Below, piece by piece: positions 25,090 through 35,100 of a DNA stretch of 64,000 nucleotides. How positions within the stretch are numbered: the first letter of the stretch is position 1; every line of letters begins with the position of its first letter. The notes under the pieces were generated by a model. That model made no database searches. It was not told the origin of the DNA and was given only the letters and a program-made list of their open reading frames with translations. Position numbers and translations under genes: made by a program. Origin of the DNA: GH45 sp046704385 (GTDB lineage: Bacteria > Bacteroidota > Bacteroidia > Bacteroidales > SZUA-534); NCBI GenBank assembly GCA_046704385.1, contig JBJKSB010000108.1, positions 1 to 64,000 on the forward strand, written 5' to 3'.

Positions 25090-26349
25090 ATGGACAATGT
25101 GGTTAAATATCCCCGCTATCGCCTGGTAATACTAGGTGTTTTTATGCTTGTAAATATAGCTGTTCAGATTCAATGGCTTACACATGCCTCAGTAGCAAGG
25201 CCCGCAGAAATTTTTTATGCTGGTCAGTTTAAGGCATCTTCATTCTTTAATATCGACTTTTTAGCGATGGTTTATATGCTGGTATTTTTAATCATGAGCT
25301 TTCCCGCATCGTACATTATTGATACTTATGGTATAAAAACAGGCGTGGGAATTGGTACATTCCTGCTAGGAGTTTTTAGCCTGGCCAAAGCCATATTTGC
25401 ATCAAGTTTTATTGGAGTAGTAATTGCACAAACCGGCCTGGCTATAGCCCAACCTTTTATTTTAAATGCGGTTACTGCCCTCACGGTGAGATGGTTTCCT
25501 ATAAATGAGCGGGCCATTGCTGCCGGGTTCTCGGCGTTGTCGCAATATGTTGGAATTGTAATTGCCATGCTGGTAACACCCTTACTGGTAGGTTCCGATC
25601 CTGCTCAACCAGGCTACGGAAGCGGTTTTGGGCATATGCTGTGGATTTATGCCATTGTTTCGTTAATAGCCTCTGTCCTGTTTTTCATTTTTATCAGGGA
25701 GAAACCCAGGGACATACCTTTTTATGAGGGCGAAAGAGTTTCATTTAAAGGGGGCTTAAAACTTATTATGACTAACCGCGACATGAAAATTATTATATTA
25801 CTTTTTCTGATTGGACTTGGAATATTTAATGCCATCAGCTCGATGACCGATTCCATTGCCGAAAACCTGGGAGTAAAAGATTCCAACGGATTTATCGGAG
25901 GATTGATGTTGATAGGCGGAATTGTGGGTGCCCTTATTATTCCAACCTTATCCGATTATTTTAAAAAACGCCGAATCTTTCTGATCATTTGCCTGGCAGG
26001 AATGATCCCGGGCGTTTTGGGTATCACCTTTGCCAATAGCATAAGCCACCAACCCGATCATATATACACGATTGCCTTAATATCGGCCAGTATACTGGGT
26101 TTCTTTGTAATGAGTGCCGGCCCAATTGGTTTTCAATATGCCGCTGAAGTGAGCTACCCGGCTCCTGAATCAGCCTCGCAGGGAATACTGCTGTGGGTGG
26201 GACAATTAACCGGTATGTTTTTCGTGGCTGGTATGAGTATTCACAGAAACCAGTACCTCCATCAGCATATGCTTTTATTCTCCGTTTTAAGCATCGTATC
26301 ATTTCTGGCTGTGCTGTTTCTGAACGAAAGTCCGCTGATGAAGCAGTGA
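25090..26349 (+). CDS. MFS transporter, FLVCR-like
   Basis: 419 residues with about 12 membrane helices. The major-facilitator loop 2-3 motif is modified (PASYIIDTYGIKTGVGIG). The N-terminus YPRYRLVILGVFMLVNIAVQIQWLTHASVARPAEIFY, read in two pieces, and the helix-4/5 sequence LNAVTALTVRWFPINERAIAAG recall the FLVCR/heme- and choline-transporter branch, where the RWFxxxERAxAxG stretch is common. The substrate in bacteria is unknown. The gene stands alone between a HipA remnant and a convergent metallo-hydrolase gene. Confidence 0.8.
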   Translation: MDNVVKYPRYRLVILGVFMLVNIAVQIQWLTHASVARPAEIFYAGQFKASSFFNIDFLAMVYMLVFLIMSFPASYIIDTYGIKTGVGIGTFLLGVFSLAKAIFASSFIGVVIAQTGLAIAQPFILNAVTALTVRWFPINERAIAAGFSALSQYVGIVIAMLVTPLLVGSDPAQPGYGSGFGHMLWIYAIVSLIASVLFFIFIREKPRDIPFYEGERVSFKGGLKLIMTNRDMKIIILLFLIGLGIFNAISSMTDSIAENLGVKDSNGFIGGLMLIGGIVGALIIPTLSDYFKKRRIFLIICLAGMIPGVLGITFANSISHQPDHIYTIALISASILGFFVMSAGPIGFQYAAEVSYPAPESASQGILLWVGQLTGMFFVAGMSIHRNQYLHQHMLLFSVLSIVSFLAVLFLNESPLMKQ

Positions 26350-26358
26350 AAAAAATGT

Positions 26359-26387
26359 TTTAGCAATAACCTGAGCAGATTGCTAAA
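26359..26387 (-). terminator. hairpin between convergent MFS and metallo-hydrolase genes
   Basis: TTTAGCAAT (26359-26367) and ATTGCTAAA (26379-26387) form a perfect 9-bp stem. On the minus strand it is followed by a T-rich run, so it would stop transcription coming from the metallo-hydrolase side; on the plus strand there is no T-run. Confidence 0.35.
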
Positions 26388-26458
26388 GCGAATTGAAGTT
26401 TGATCTGGACGACAGAAAAATTGGAAAGCCTGAGTGTTATATAAAAATAATCGAAAAT

Positions 26459-26491
26459 AACCCGATGAGGGTTTCGAACTCTCGTCAGGTT
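26459..26491 (-). terminator. hairpin downstream of the metallo-hydrolase gene
   Basis: A 13-bp stem with one mismatch and two G-T pairs, between AACCCGATGAGGG (26459-26471) and CTCTCGTCAGGTT (26479-26491), with a 7-nt loop. On the minus strand it is followed by ATTTTCG, T-rich. It lies 44 bp past the stop codon of the gene at 26535. Confidence 0.4.
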
Positions 26492-26534
26492 AGATCCAAC
26501 TGAAATTTTATTGGTATATCAAATGTTGCTCAAC

Positions 26535-27269
26535 CTACTTCATATCCCTTATCCTAACCTCGCAATAATCAATGCCTTTCATAAGTTTTAACAGGTCGTC
26601 GGTATTAGTCTCTCCAAAATGATAGGGATATAATACTTTGGGCTTAAACATTTTTACACAATCAACTACCATTTCAGGAGTCATGGTATACGGCAGATTC
26701 ATTGGTAAAAAAGCAATATCGATATTTTTCAGGTTAGCCATCTCCGGAATATTTTCGGTATCACCGGCCACATAAACCTTTAAATTTCCAAAATGAAATA
26801 CATAACCGTTACCCTCGCCTTTCGGATGGAATGGCCCGGCTCCTTCACGTTTATGTACAATATTATAGGCCGGTACTACATCCACGGCTATTCCCTGAAT
26901 ATTTAATTTTTCGCCATTCCTGGCAATAGTAGCTTTTCCTTTATAGATTTCTGCACATTTTTCAGTCAATACTACATCTGTTCCGTCTTTTCTTAACAAG
27001 TCAACGGTTTCAGCCTGTAAATGGTCGCCGTGTTGATGGGTAATAAAAATCAGGTCGGCTTTGGGGAATTTTGTATAATCGCCATAACTGTTCACCGGAT
27101 CAACCTGGATAACCTTACCATTATAAGTGAAGTACAAACTTCCATGTCCCACAAATGTGATTATTAAATCACCATTGTCAGTTTTAATTGTGTCTTGTTT
27201 GGGAGCATTTTGCCCGAAAGAAAAATCTGCCATAACTATTAAGATTATTAATGATGCAAGTGTTTTCAT
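26535..27269 (-). CDS. secreted metallo-beta-lactamase-fold hydrolase (UlaG-like)
   Basis: 244 residues from the ATG at 27269; a TTG three codons upstream is unlikely. A signal peptide ends at SFGQ. The zinc motif HxHxDH is complete at residues 78-83 (ITHQHGDHL), and the strands GHGSLYFTYNGKVIQVDPV and VYVAGDTENIPEM, with Asp and His ligands in the later part (LYPYHFGETN), match the UlaG/L-ascorbate-6-P-lactonase-like group of the MBL fold. Periplasmic export of this subgroup is common in Bacteroidota, substrate unknown. The start codon abuts a 13-bp perfect inverted repeat. Confidence 0.85.
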   Translation of the reverse strand: MKTLASLIILIVMADFSFGQNAPKQDTIKTDNGDLIITFVGHGSLYFTYNGKVIQVDPVNSYGDYTKFPKADLIFITHQHGDHLQAETVDLLRKDGTDVVLTEKCAEIYKGKATIARNGEKLNIQGIAVDVVPAYNIVHKREGAGPFHPKGEGNGYVFHFGNLKVYVAGDTENIPEMANLKNIDIAFLPMNLPYTMTPEMVVDCVKMFKPKVLYPYHFGETNTDDLLKLMKGIDYCEVRIRDMK

Positions 27270-27299
27270 CGTTATCAAATTTAATTAATTTGATAACGA
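27269..27299 (-). promoter_or_regulatory. perfect 13-bp inverted repeat at the metallo-hydrolase start
   Basis: Arms 27269-27281 and 27287-27299 (TCGTTATCAAATT and its exact reverse complement) flank a 5-bp spacer. The first base of the left arm overlaps the start codon. A TAAATTCG sequence, one mismatch from the -7 box, lies just upstream on the gene strand. It could be an operator or an mRNA 5' hairpin. Its right half recurs upstream of the barrel gene at 55290-55886. Confidence 0.5.
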
Positions 27300-27324
27300 A
27301 TTTACAACAAAAAAAGAAACACTG

Positions 27325-29085
27325 CTAACTCGCCATTTTATTGTGCATTAACATTTTCACTGCTTCGTTAAGGGAACCGGCACGGATAACGCTGCCCGTA
27401 TTTACAAAATAGATTTCATCGGCGCTGGCAATGGTATTTAACCGATGCGCAATTATAACTTTGGTAGTTTCCGCAGGCAATTTCTGTAAAATTTCATCGA
27501 GTAATTTCTCGGTAACCGTGTCAATATTAGCCGTTGCCTCATCTAAAATCAACAGGTCGGGTTTGCGTAACACCGCCCTCATAAAGGCTATAAGCTGTTT
27601 TTGTCCCAAACTGATACCATCGCTTGACGTATCCACTTCCGTTTCAAGGCCATTATCGAACCGGTTTAATAATGATTCCAGTCCGGCATCCTTGAAAATA
27701 CGCGTGAGTTCCCCGTTTTTATAACCTGCATAATCTTCATTACCATATAAGAGATTTTCTCTAATGGTTCCGCTGAACAAATACGGTTCCTGCAATATAA
27801 AGCCTATTTTTCGTACGCGATCTTCAGGGTTGTACGACCTGATATCTTTTCCGTTTAGCAGAACTTCTCCCCTGGTGGGATCGTAAAGCCTCGAAATTAA
27901 TGAGGCTGTGGTAGTTTTTCCACCACCTGTAGGACCGACAAAGGCGTATGTTTTTCCTTTCTCCAGATTAAAGTCAATCTGATGCAAAACTTCTGTCCCG
28001 TTCGGATAAGCAAAGGATACTTCCTTAAACGACAATAATGACTCATCTGATTTTGTATCGGTGGCATCTGATACAGGCATATCGTTCTCCATGTTCAGTA
28101 TTTTGAGTATCCTGTCCCAGGCAGCCAGTGCCACCTGGAAATTTGCCCATAGCGATGCTAATTGGCGTAACGGATTATAAAAATTATTTACATAGGCAAT
28201 AAAACTGATTAACAGCCCGATGGTAAAGTGATTTGTCGCAATCAGGTAAATTCCAAAAGTTAACACAATCATCTGACCGATATTGGCAAAAAACGTATAT
28301 ACCGGCATAAATAAGTTATTGGCAATTCCTGCCTTTACCGAAGTGTTGTAATTGTCCTGGTTGGCCTTGCTAAAACTCTTTCGGAAATAATCGCGCCGAT
28401 TGAATGCCACTACCACTTTAAAGTTGGCCAGACTCTCCTGCACCTCAGAACTCAATAAACCCACACTTTTCAGGTTTTTTGCATTGAGTTCCTTAACCCA
28501 TGGCGAAACCATTTTGGTAAATATCCACAATATTACTGCCGGAGCCAATGCGGCGGTACCTAAAGGCAGGTTTATCGATAATAAAAAGATGGCAGCTCCT
28601 AACATGATCAGGATCGACCGTACAAACTGCATCAGCGAATGTGAGAAAAACTGGTTTATTTTATCGGTATCATTATTGATTCTTGAAATTAGGTCGCCGG
28701 CCTTATTTTGATTAAAAAAGTCGAGTGGCAAATCCTGAATTTTATTAAAGACCGCATTTCTCAACGAAAATAAAATCCTTTGCCCTACAGTCCCCATCAA
28801 TTTGGTTTGTATATAACCGGCCACCAACAAAACAGAATACATTACCAATAAAATGCCGCTAAAGACCAGCACTCCGTGATACTGTCCTGTTTGAACATAA
28901 GTGTCAATGGTGTGCCCAATTAAAACCGGTCCGAGTAAAGCCAAAATAGCAGCAATAAGCATGGCAGCAAAAGCCTTCAGAAGAACCTTCTTCTCGTCAA
29001 CCATATAGGCAACCAAGGTTTTTAATGACCTGAAGGTTGATTTCTTTTTACCGGTTTCTTCTTTTATATTAAGATTGTAATTCAT
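27325..29085 (-). CDS. heterodimeric ABC exporter subunit, canonical ATP-site Walker motifs
   Basis: 586 residues, a half-transporter: six membrane helices then an ATPase domain. Walker A is GPTGGGKT (384-391), Q-loop ILQEP, Walker B LLILDE with catalytic E516, and the H-loop VIIAHRL is present. The signature, normally LSGGQ, is degenerate here (ISLGQ, about 491-495). In heterodimeric exporters (TmrAB, TM287/288 type) one composite site uses the Walker motifs of one subunit and the signature of the other; the partner at 29069 has the opposite set. The ORFs overlap by 17 bp, and this gene is the downstream one. Cargo unknown, drug or lipid likely. Confidence 0.93.
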   Translation of the reverse strand: MNYNLNIKEETGKKKSTFRSLKTLVAYMVDEKKVLLKAFAAMLIAAILALLGPVLIGHTIDTYVQTGQYHGVLVFSGILLVMYSVLLVAGYIQTKLMGTVGQRILFSLRNAVFNKIQDLPLDFFNQNKAGDLISRINNDTDKINQFFSHSLMQFVRSILIMLGAAIFLLSINLPLGTAALAPAVILWIFTKMVSPWVKELNAKNLKSVGLLSSEVQESLANFKVVVAFNRRDYFRKSFSKANQDNYNTSVKAGIANNLFMPVYTFFANIGQMIVLTFGIYLIATNHFTIGLLISFIAYVNNFYNPLRQLASLWANFQVALAAWDRILKILNMENDMPVSDATDTKSDESLLSFKEVSFAYPNGTEVLHQIDFNLEKGKTYAFVGPTGGGKTTTASLISRLYDPTRGEVLLNGKDIRSYNPEDRVRKIGFILQEPYLFSGTIRENLLYGNEDYAGYKNGELTRIFKDAGLESLLNRFDNGLETEVDTSSDGISLGQKQLIAFMRAVLRKPDLLILDEATANIDTVTEKLLDEILQKLPAETTKVIIAHRLNTIASADEIYFVNTGSVIRAGSLNEAVKMLMHNKMAS

Positions 29086-30820
29086 AATGGCTTGTGCTTA
29101 ATTGTGAATTATATATTTGTACATATTCCGGGCTGGTTTCAAGTAGCTCCTTGTGTTTTCCTGAAGCTACCACTTCGCCCTCCATTAATAAAATAATTTG
29201 TTCAAAATCCTTTATCGGACCAATTTTTTGAGTGACCGAAATCAGCGTAAGCTCAGGATAATTCGCTCTCACATTGCATAAAATCTTTTGCTCTGTTTGT
29301 TGGTCAACCCGGGCAGTAAAATCATCAAGTAACAGTATTTTCGGATTTAGGGCAAGTGCACGTGCCAGCATTATCCGCTGTTTTTGCCCTCCTGACAGGC
29401 TGGTTCCCCTTTCGGAGACTATGGTATCAAGTTTATCAGGTAATGTATTTATAAACTCTGACAATTCCGCTGTTTCAATAGCCTTGGTTAAACTTTCATC
29501 GGTTACGGTATCGCTAAAAGCAATGTTATTACGAAGGCTCATATTAAACATTACACTATCCTGAAATACAAAGCCAATCTGATTATGAAACAACTCTTTT
29601 TTGTAGTTCTCAAGAAGTTCGTCATCGAATAAAACCTCGCCGGAATCCTGTTTAATCAATCCGGTCAACAAATAAAGCAACTGGCTTTTGCCGGCAGCTG
29701 TTGGCCCGATAATAGCAGTTTGGGAACCTGCTTTTATTGATAAAGATACATCTTTCAAGGCCGGCTTTCCGCCATAAAGCACCGAAATATTTTTCAAATC
29801 GATATTTCCCTGCAAAGGATTTTCGTAAGTTCCCTTGTCAACCGTTTCAGGAGCTTTCATAACCGCTTCGATGCGGACATACGAGGCCGAGGCACGTGCA
29901 ATCATATTACTCATAAAACCGATCATTATTATCGGGAAAATAAGAATGACCACATAACTGTTAAAAGCTGCAAAATCTCCCAGCGACAAGCTGCCACCTA
30001 TAACAAAATGTCCCCCCAGAGCCAGGATGGTAACCGTTGCCAGATTGGCCACAAAAGTCACAATAGGAATTAGTGTGGCAAACAAAGTTACAATGCCAAT
30101 ACCCACATCTTTAGCTTCCGTATTCGCCTCAAGAAATTTTCTGTATTCCTGTTGTTGCGAGTTGATCACCCGGATAATGGCTGCCCCCAAAATACTTTCG
30201 TTGATTACTCTGTTTAGCCAGTCGACTACCTCTCTCGATCTTCGGAATAACACCCGCACCTTTCTGAGAATAATCATAAATAAGGCAATCATAATGGGTA
30301 TGATGCCAATAACCGGCAAAGCGAGTTTCCAATTAATGGTGAGCAGCAAAATACAGGTGCCAATAATGATAAATGCTGAAGATATAATAGTGGTTACAGC
30401 CATGGATACAAACATTTTAACCGCATCCATATCCGAAGTCAGGTTAGTCAGCAACTTAGCAGGGTTTGACTTTTGAATGAATGAAAAACTTTGCCTGGAA
30501 ATTTTGTCCGAAAGATTTTTCCGTAAATCAAAAGCCACCCGCTCTGAGGCATAAGTTTGCATAATTTGTTGCAGGTAGCTGAAAACAAAAATAATAATGC
30601 CGGCTATTAAAAATTCAACAATTATGGTTTTAAGTACATAGTTGCCCGCTGTAAATGAATCGATACCGTGCGATATAATTTTAGGTATTACCAGGTAAAA
30701 CCCGTTCCCTATCAATGTAAAAATAACCAGAATGGTCACCATCCCCTTATAGGGTTTCAATAACGCAAAAAGATTTGGTTTTGCAGGTTTCCCACCCTTA
30801 TTCTTTAAATTGTTTCTCAT
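29069..30820 (-). CDS. heterodimeric ABC exporter subunit, degenerate ATP site
   Basis: 583 residues: six membrane helices and an ATPase domain. Walker A GPTAAGKS (372-379) and the signature LSGGQ (475-479) are good, but the catalytic Glu of Walker B is Asp (LLLDD, D499-D500) and the H-loop His is Gln (SVTQKI, Q531). This makes the subunit's own Walker site non-catalytic, while its intact LSGGQ would complete the active site with the other subunit. The two therefore form one asymmetric exporter. First gene of the pair, its stop overlaps the start of the second, so translation is coupled. Confidence 0.93.
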   Translation of the reverse strand: MRNNLKNKGGKPAKPNLFALLKPYKGMVTILVIFTLIGNGFYLVIPKIISHGIDSFTAGNYVLKTIIVEFLIAGIIIFVFSYLQQIMQTYASERVAFDLRKNLSDKISRQSFSFIQKSNPAKLLTNLTSDMDAVKMFVSMAVTTIISSAFIIIGTCILLLTINWKLALPVIGIIPIMIALFMIILRKVRVLFRRSREVVDWLNRVINESILGAAIIRVINSQQQEYRKFLEANTEAKDVGIGIVTLFATLIPIVTFVANLATVTILALGGHFVIGGSLSLGDFAAFNSYVVILIFPIIMIGFMSNMIARASASYVRIEAVMKAPETVDKGTYENPLQGNIDLKNISVLYGGKPALKDVSLSIKAGSQTAIIGPTAAGKSQLLYLLTGLIKQDSGEVLFDDELLENYKKELFHNQIGFVFQDSVMFNMSLRNNIAFSDTVTDESLTKAIETAELSEFINTLPDKLDTIVSERGTSLSGGQKQRIMLARALALNPKILLLDDFTARVDQQTEQKILCNVRANYPELTLISVTQKIGPIKDFEQIILLMEGEVVASGKHKELLETSPEYVQIYNSQLSTSHYELQS

Positions 30821-30932
30821 TCTATTTATTAATCAGGTTGCAAATGAAACACAAAAATTTAATAATTGTTAGCATTTTTCGGTAAATGACAGTTTGCAAC
30901 CGGTTAGTCAGGAAAAATATCTGACCATGTTT

Positions 30933-31295
30933 TTATTCTGCATTTGGTTTATCTTCCTGCTCCGAATGTTGAAATTTATCGTGAAACATGGAATGCCGCA
31001 TGGAATGCATATTCCTAAAAAATTCTTTTCGCTCCTCAGGAGTCATCCCGGAAATTTTTTCACGGATGCTGGTCCGTTTGTGATTAAATGGATGATGGTG
31101 TTGTCCAAATCCAAATAAAAGCCTGGTTAATAATAACAGACCAACTGCCTGCCAAAACCTTAATTCAGGCAAATTAAAAAGAGCCGGCATCAGCAAATTC
31201 CAAAGCACCATAACAAGTGCACTAATTCCAGCAAAAATAATCAATACTAACGGGGGAATAAAATACCTTCGGTTGTTGTAAGCAAATGTTTTCAT
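30933..31295 (-). CDS. small membrane protein downstream of an ECF sigma factor
   Basis: 120 residues with two hydrophobic segments (YFIPPLVLIIFAGISALVM and FWQAVGLLLLTRLLFGF) and a C-terminal cytoplasmic-like charged tail rich in His, Arg and Met (HHHPF, RNMHSMRHSMFHDKFQHS). The FWQAxGLLLLxRLLFG stretch is seen in Bacteroidota small membrane proteins encoded next to sigma factors. The gene starts 12 bp after the sigma factor stop and is the second gene of that operon, so it may act as its membrane-bound regulator or be a target. The His/Met-rich tail could bind metal. Function not established. Confidence 0.65.
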   Translation of the reverse strand: MKTFAYNNRRYFIPPLVLIIFAGISALVMVLWNLLMPALFNLPELRFWQAVGLLLLTRLLFGFGQHHHPFNHKRTSIREKISGMTPEERKEFFRNMHSMRHSMFHDKFQHSEQEDKPNAE

Positions 31296-31307
31296 CTTAC
31301 TTAAAAT

Positions 31308-31874
31308 TTAATAGTTAATTAATTCGTCATACAAATCTCTGAGCCTTTCTCTTAATTCCAGCACTGCATAGCGTTTTCTCGAAATAAGTGTGTTTACCGG
31401 AGTGTCGGTTTGTTCTGCTATTTCTTTGAACGAAAGTCCTTGTAATTCTGTGAGCTCAAATACTTCCCGCTGTTCGGCCGGCAATTCAGCGAGTGTGTTT
31501 TCAAGTTCTTCCATTACTAAAGTTCTTAGATAAACCGACTCGGGTGAATTGTTTTTATCGATAAATAATTCACCGATGGCATCAATTTCGGGATCGTCAT
31601 CGTCCTCAAAGAACATATCGGGTAAAAATCCGGGTTTGTTTTTTCGGTACAAATCTGTAATCCGGTTACGCGCCACCGTAAACAACCATGCAGCTACCTG
31701 ATCGATAGGTTTCATTAATTGATCGGCTTCCGACAATTGATAAAAAACTTCCTGAAGGATATCCTCGGCATCTTCAACACGGTTGACCCGTTTACGAATA
31801 AAGCCGGCCAGCCTGTTGCTATACGTTTTAACTACTTCAGTTATATTTAACGGTTTTGCCACTGATATCTCCAT
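31308..31874 (-). CDS. ECF RNA polymerase sigma factor
   Basis: 188 residues. Region 2 is YSNRLAGFIRKRVNRVEDAEDILQEVFYQLSEADQL then VAAWLFTVARNRITDLYRKNK; region 4 is LPAEQREVFELTELQGLSFKEIAEQTDTPVNTLISRKRYAVLELRERL. An acidic insertion (MFFEDDDDPEIDAIGE) separates them. It is a classical ECF factor with a PVNTLISR recognition helix. It is co-transcribed with the small His-rich membrane protein 12 bp downstream. No zinc-binding anti-sigma domain is visible in that partner, so the control mechanism is open. Confidence 0.92.
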   Translation of the reverse strand: MEISVAKPLNITEVVKTYSNRLAGFIRKRVNRVEDAEDILQEVFYQLSEADQLMKPIDQVAAWLFTVARNRITDLYRKNKPGFLPDMFFEDDDDPEIDAIGELFIDKNNSPESVYLRTLVMEELENTLAELPAEQREVFELTELQGLSFKEIAEQTDTPVNTLISRKRYAVLELRERLRDLYDELINY

Positions 31875-32156
31875 TTTTTATCAATTAGCCTTTTTCGGGG
31901 TAGACGAATTGATGAGAAAAATATTTTAAGTTTTTTCAGAATTTTATATAATTTTTATCCTCTATTCTGTAAAATATTAATACGATGTGATTTACGAAAA
32001 TAAATTGATATGGGTTGCCGGAAAATTTCAACGCCCGAATAATAAATTATTTGTTTTTGGAATGGTGTAATAATAAAATATTGCAATTAATACATTATAA
32101 ATAATTCCATTTTTCCAATTTTCCAAATTTAGCCCGCCTCTTAAATCGAACTCATA

Positions 32157-35100
32157 TTACACCATATTCTGTATCAAAAAATGCAAGCGGTTCAAAATAT
32201 TTACCTTACTGATACCCGAATCAAAATCGATAAATAACAGGTTCATATTAGGATACAGACTCTTGATTTTTAATTCCATGCCTTTCCCTACAACATGATT
32301 TGCAATACATCCAAAAGGCTGTATGCAAATTACCTGGTTAATATTTTGCCGGGCAAACGAGGCAACTTCAGCCGGAATAAGCCAGCCTTCACCGTATTGG
32401 TGGTTAAGGTTTAAAATATCCCCGGCCAACTGTGCAGAATAATCGATAGTATGAGCAGGTCGGTAAAACCTAAAGCCTTTTAAAATCTCTTCAAATTTAT
32501 ACAAATAAGCATTGGCCCGGTACTTAAGATACAGACCAAGAATATCAAATTTTTCAGGATTTGCGATGAATTCTTTAACCCTGGCTTTGGTATTGATAAA
32601 CGATTGGGTAAAAAACTCCATTAAGGGAGGTAAAGCCACCTCAATGCGGTTTTCTATCAGCCAGTCAATAATATTTGACTGCCCGAATGAATTGTATTTG
32701 ATGTAAATCTCACCTACCAATCCTACTGTTTTAGTAATTGCGTCACTTGCCGGAAGATTGTTAAATTCTTTTACAGCCTCACGCAATAACCTGTTTAGGG
32801 CTTTTATCGGATTTGCCGAAAGTACTTTTGTAGCAAAATCAAGGTATTTATCTCTCAATCTTTTTGCACTTCCCGGAATCAACTCTCTTGCTGCCGTCGG
32901 GTAATATAACCGGGATAAGCAATCAGCAAATAAAAGTGTGCCAAAAGCCGGCTTTAAAACTTTTAACCACGAAGGGGTAAATCCCGGCTGTATATTAAAC
33001 ATTGAATCGGCTGGCGCTATAGCAACCACGGGTATATCACTAAATCCGGCACTTATCATTGCTTTTTTAATCAACGATAAATAATTGGTAGCCCGGCATT
33101 GCCCACCGGTTTGCGAAATCCCTATAGCAATATTTTCTGAATTATACTTTCCTGATTTTAGTGTACGGATTACATCTCCTACAACGAGAGTGGCCGGGTA
33201 ACAAATCTCATTGTTGGCATATTCCAGCCCCAGTTCAACAGAATTTGGATCAGACGGCGGAATGTTTTCAACCCGGTACCCCAAAATTTTGCCCAAACCC
33301 GGAATAAAAGGCGAGTAAAAATCTGAAAACCAGGGTACCAGTAAAGTCCTGGTAATATCTTTTTTATCGAAAACGGCCTGTTGCTTTGATTTTGTCGGTT
33401 CCGTATAATTATATTTTTGTTGCTTAAGTTTTAATGACTCCACCAATGAACGCAAGCGTAATTTAATGGATCCCGGACTGGAAATTTCATCAATACGAAT
33501 TAAGGCAAAGGAAAGATTGGCTTTTTTGGCAAGGTCATTAATTTCATCCATAATAAAGGAATCGGGGCCACAACCAAATGAATTCAGTTGGATTAATCCA
33601 AGCGGAAATTTTTGCCGTGAAGCCCACCAGGCAGCCTGTAAAATCCGGTTTGGGTATCCCCATTGCGAAATCGATAAAAAGCTTTCAAAACCTTCCTGTT
33701 CTTCACTATAAATAATATCCTCATTGATGACACTTACACCCAAATCGGACAATAATTGTGATACCTGCTGATGAACCAGGTAATCCATATGATAAGGGTG
33801 GCTGGCTATCATTACCACCAGGTGATCAGAGCGAATGGCATCATTTAAAATGTTATAATTATGCTGTTTTAATTGCAGTTTGAAATCCTCCTGGGCTTTT
33901 TGCGCATTTACAAAGGCCGCATTAAACACCGTTTTATCAACCTGAAACTGATTTAAATATTCCCAACAAGCCTTTTTTAACAGGTTGTTATCATTAAAGT
34001 TAATCGCAGGAGTATCAAACGGTATTGGTTCATTTCCGGCTAAATGACTGGTGTTTTTCAAAACCTCCGGATAACCTGTCACAATAGGGCAGTTATAGCT
34101 GTTTGATGATTTTTTAAATTCAAGTTTCTCATAAATAACCAAAGGCAGAAAAATCCTGTCGACCTTTCTATGCATTAGGTTGATGATATGCCCATGCGAA
34201 AGCTTGGCCGGAAAACAAACATTGTCCGACATGATATTCCCAATCCCCTTTTTATATAAATTGAAACTGCTGGTATCAGAAACCTCAACCTGTAAACCAC
34301 ATCGTGTAAATAAAGAGTACCAAAAAGGAAAATTCTCATACATATTTAAAACCCTGGGAATTCCGATTTTTATTTTTTCATTATTGTACAGGTTATTTTG
34401 TGAAAATATAAGCTCCCGCTTAAAATCGAATATGTTTTTCCCCCTGACTACTGACTTTGAATTATTTGAAAAAATCTTTTCGCATTTATTTCCGGAATAA
34501 CACTTACCTCCTGATGCAAATGCGTAGATAGTTATGGTACAATTATTAGTACAACCTTTACAAACGCTGAGTCTGGTTTTAAAATCTGCAATTTGATAAA
34601 GCTTGTTAAACCCGACAAAACTACCGGGTTGTTCATCAAGCTCGTGATGAACCATGGCATAAAGAGCGGCACCATAAGCACCCATAAGCTCCGGCTTGTC
34701 CGATATCGAAATTTTTTTGCCAGTCAATAACTCCAGACTGCGCAACACTGCTTGGTTTTTAAATGTACCACCCTGCACCACAATGTTTTCGCCAATTTCT
34801 GCACTGCTTTTAATTCGCAGCACTTTGTTCAGGCTGTTACGGATAACAGAATAAGCCAAACCTGCCGACAAATCAGGAACAGTGGCACCCTCGCGTAAAG
34901 CCTGTTTAACTTTCGAGTTCATAAAAACCGTACATCGCGAACCTAAATCGTAAGGCGCTTTTGATTTAGTACCCAACATGGCAAATTTTCCAGGAGTATA
35001 CCCCAGGGTATGTGCAAATCCTTCAATAAACGACCCGCATCCTGATGAACAGGCCTCGTTAATTTCAATTTTACTGATGGTGTGACTTTGCACTGTAATG

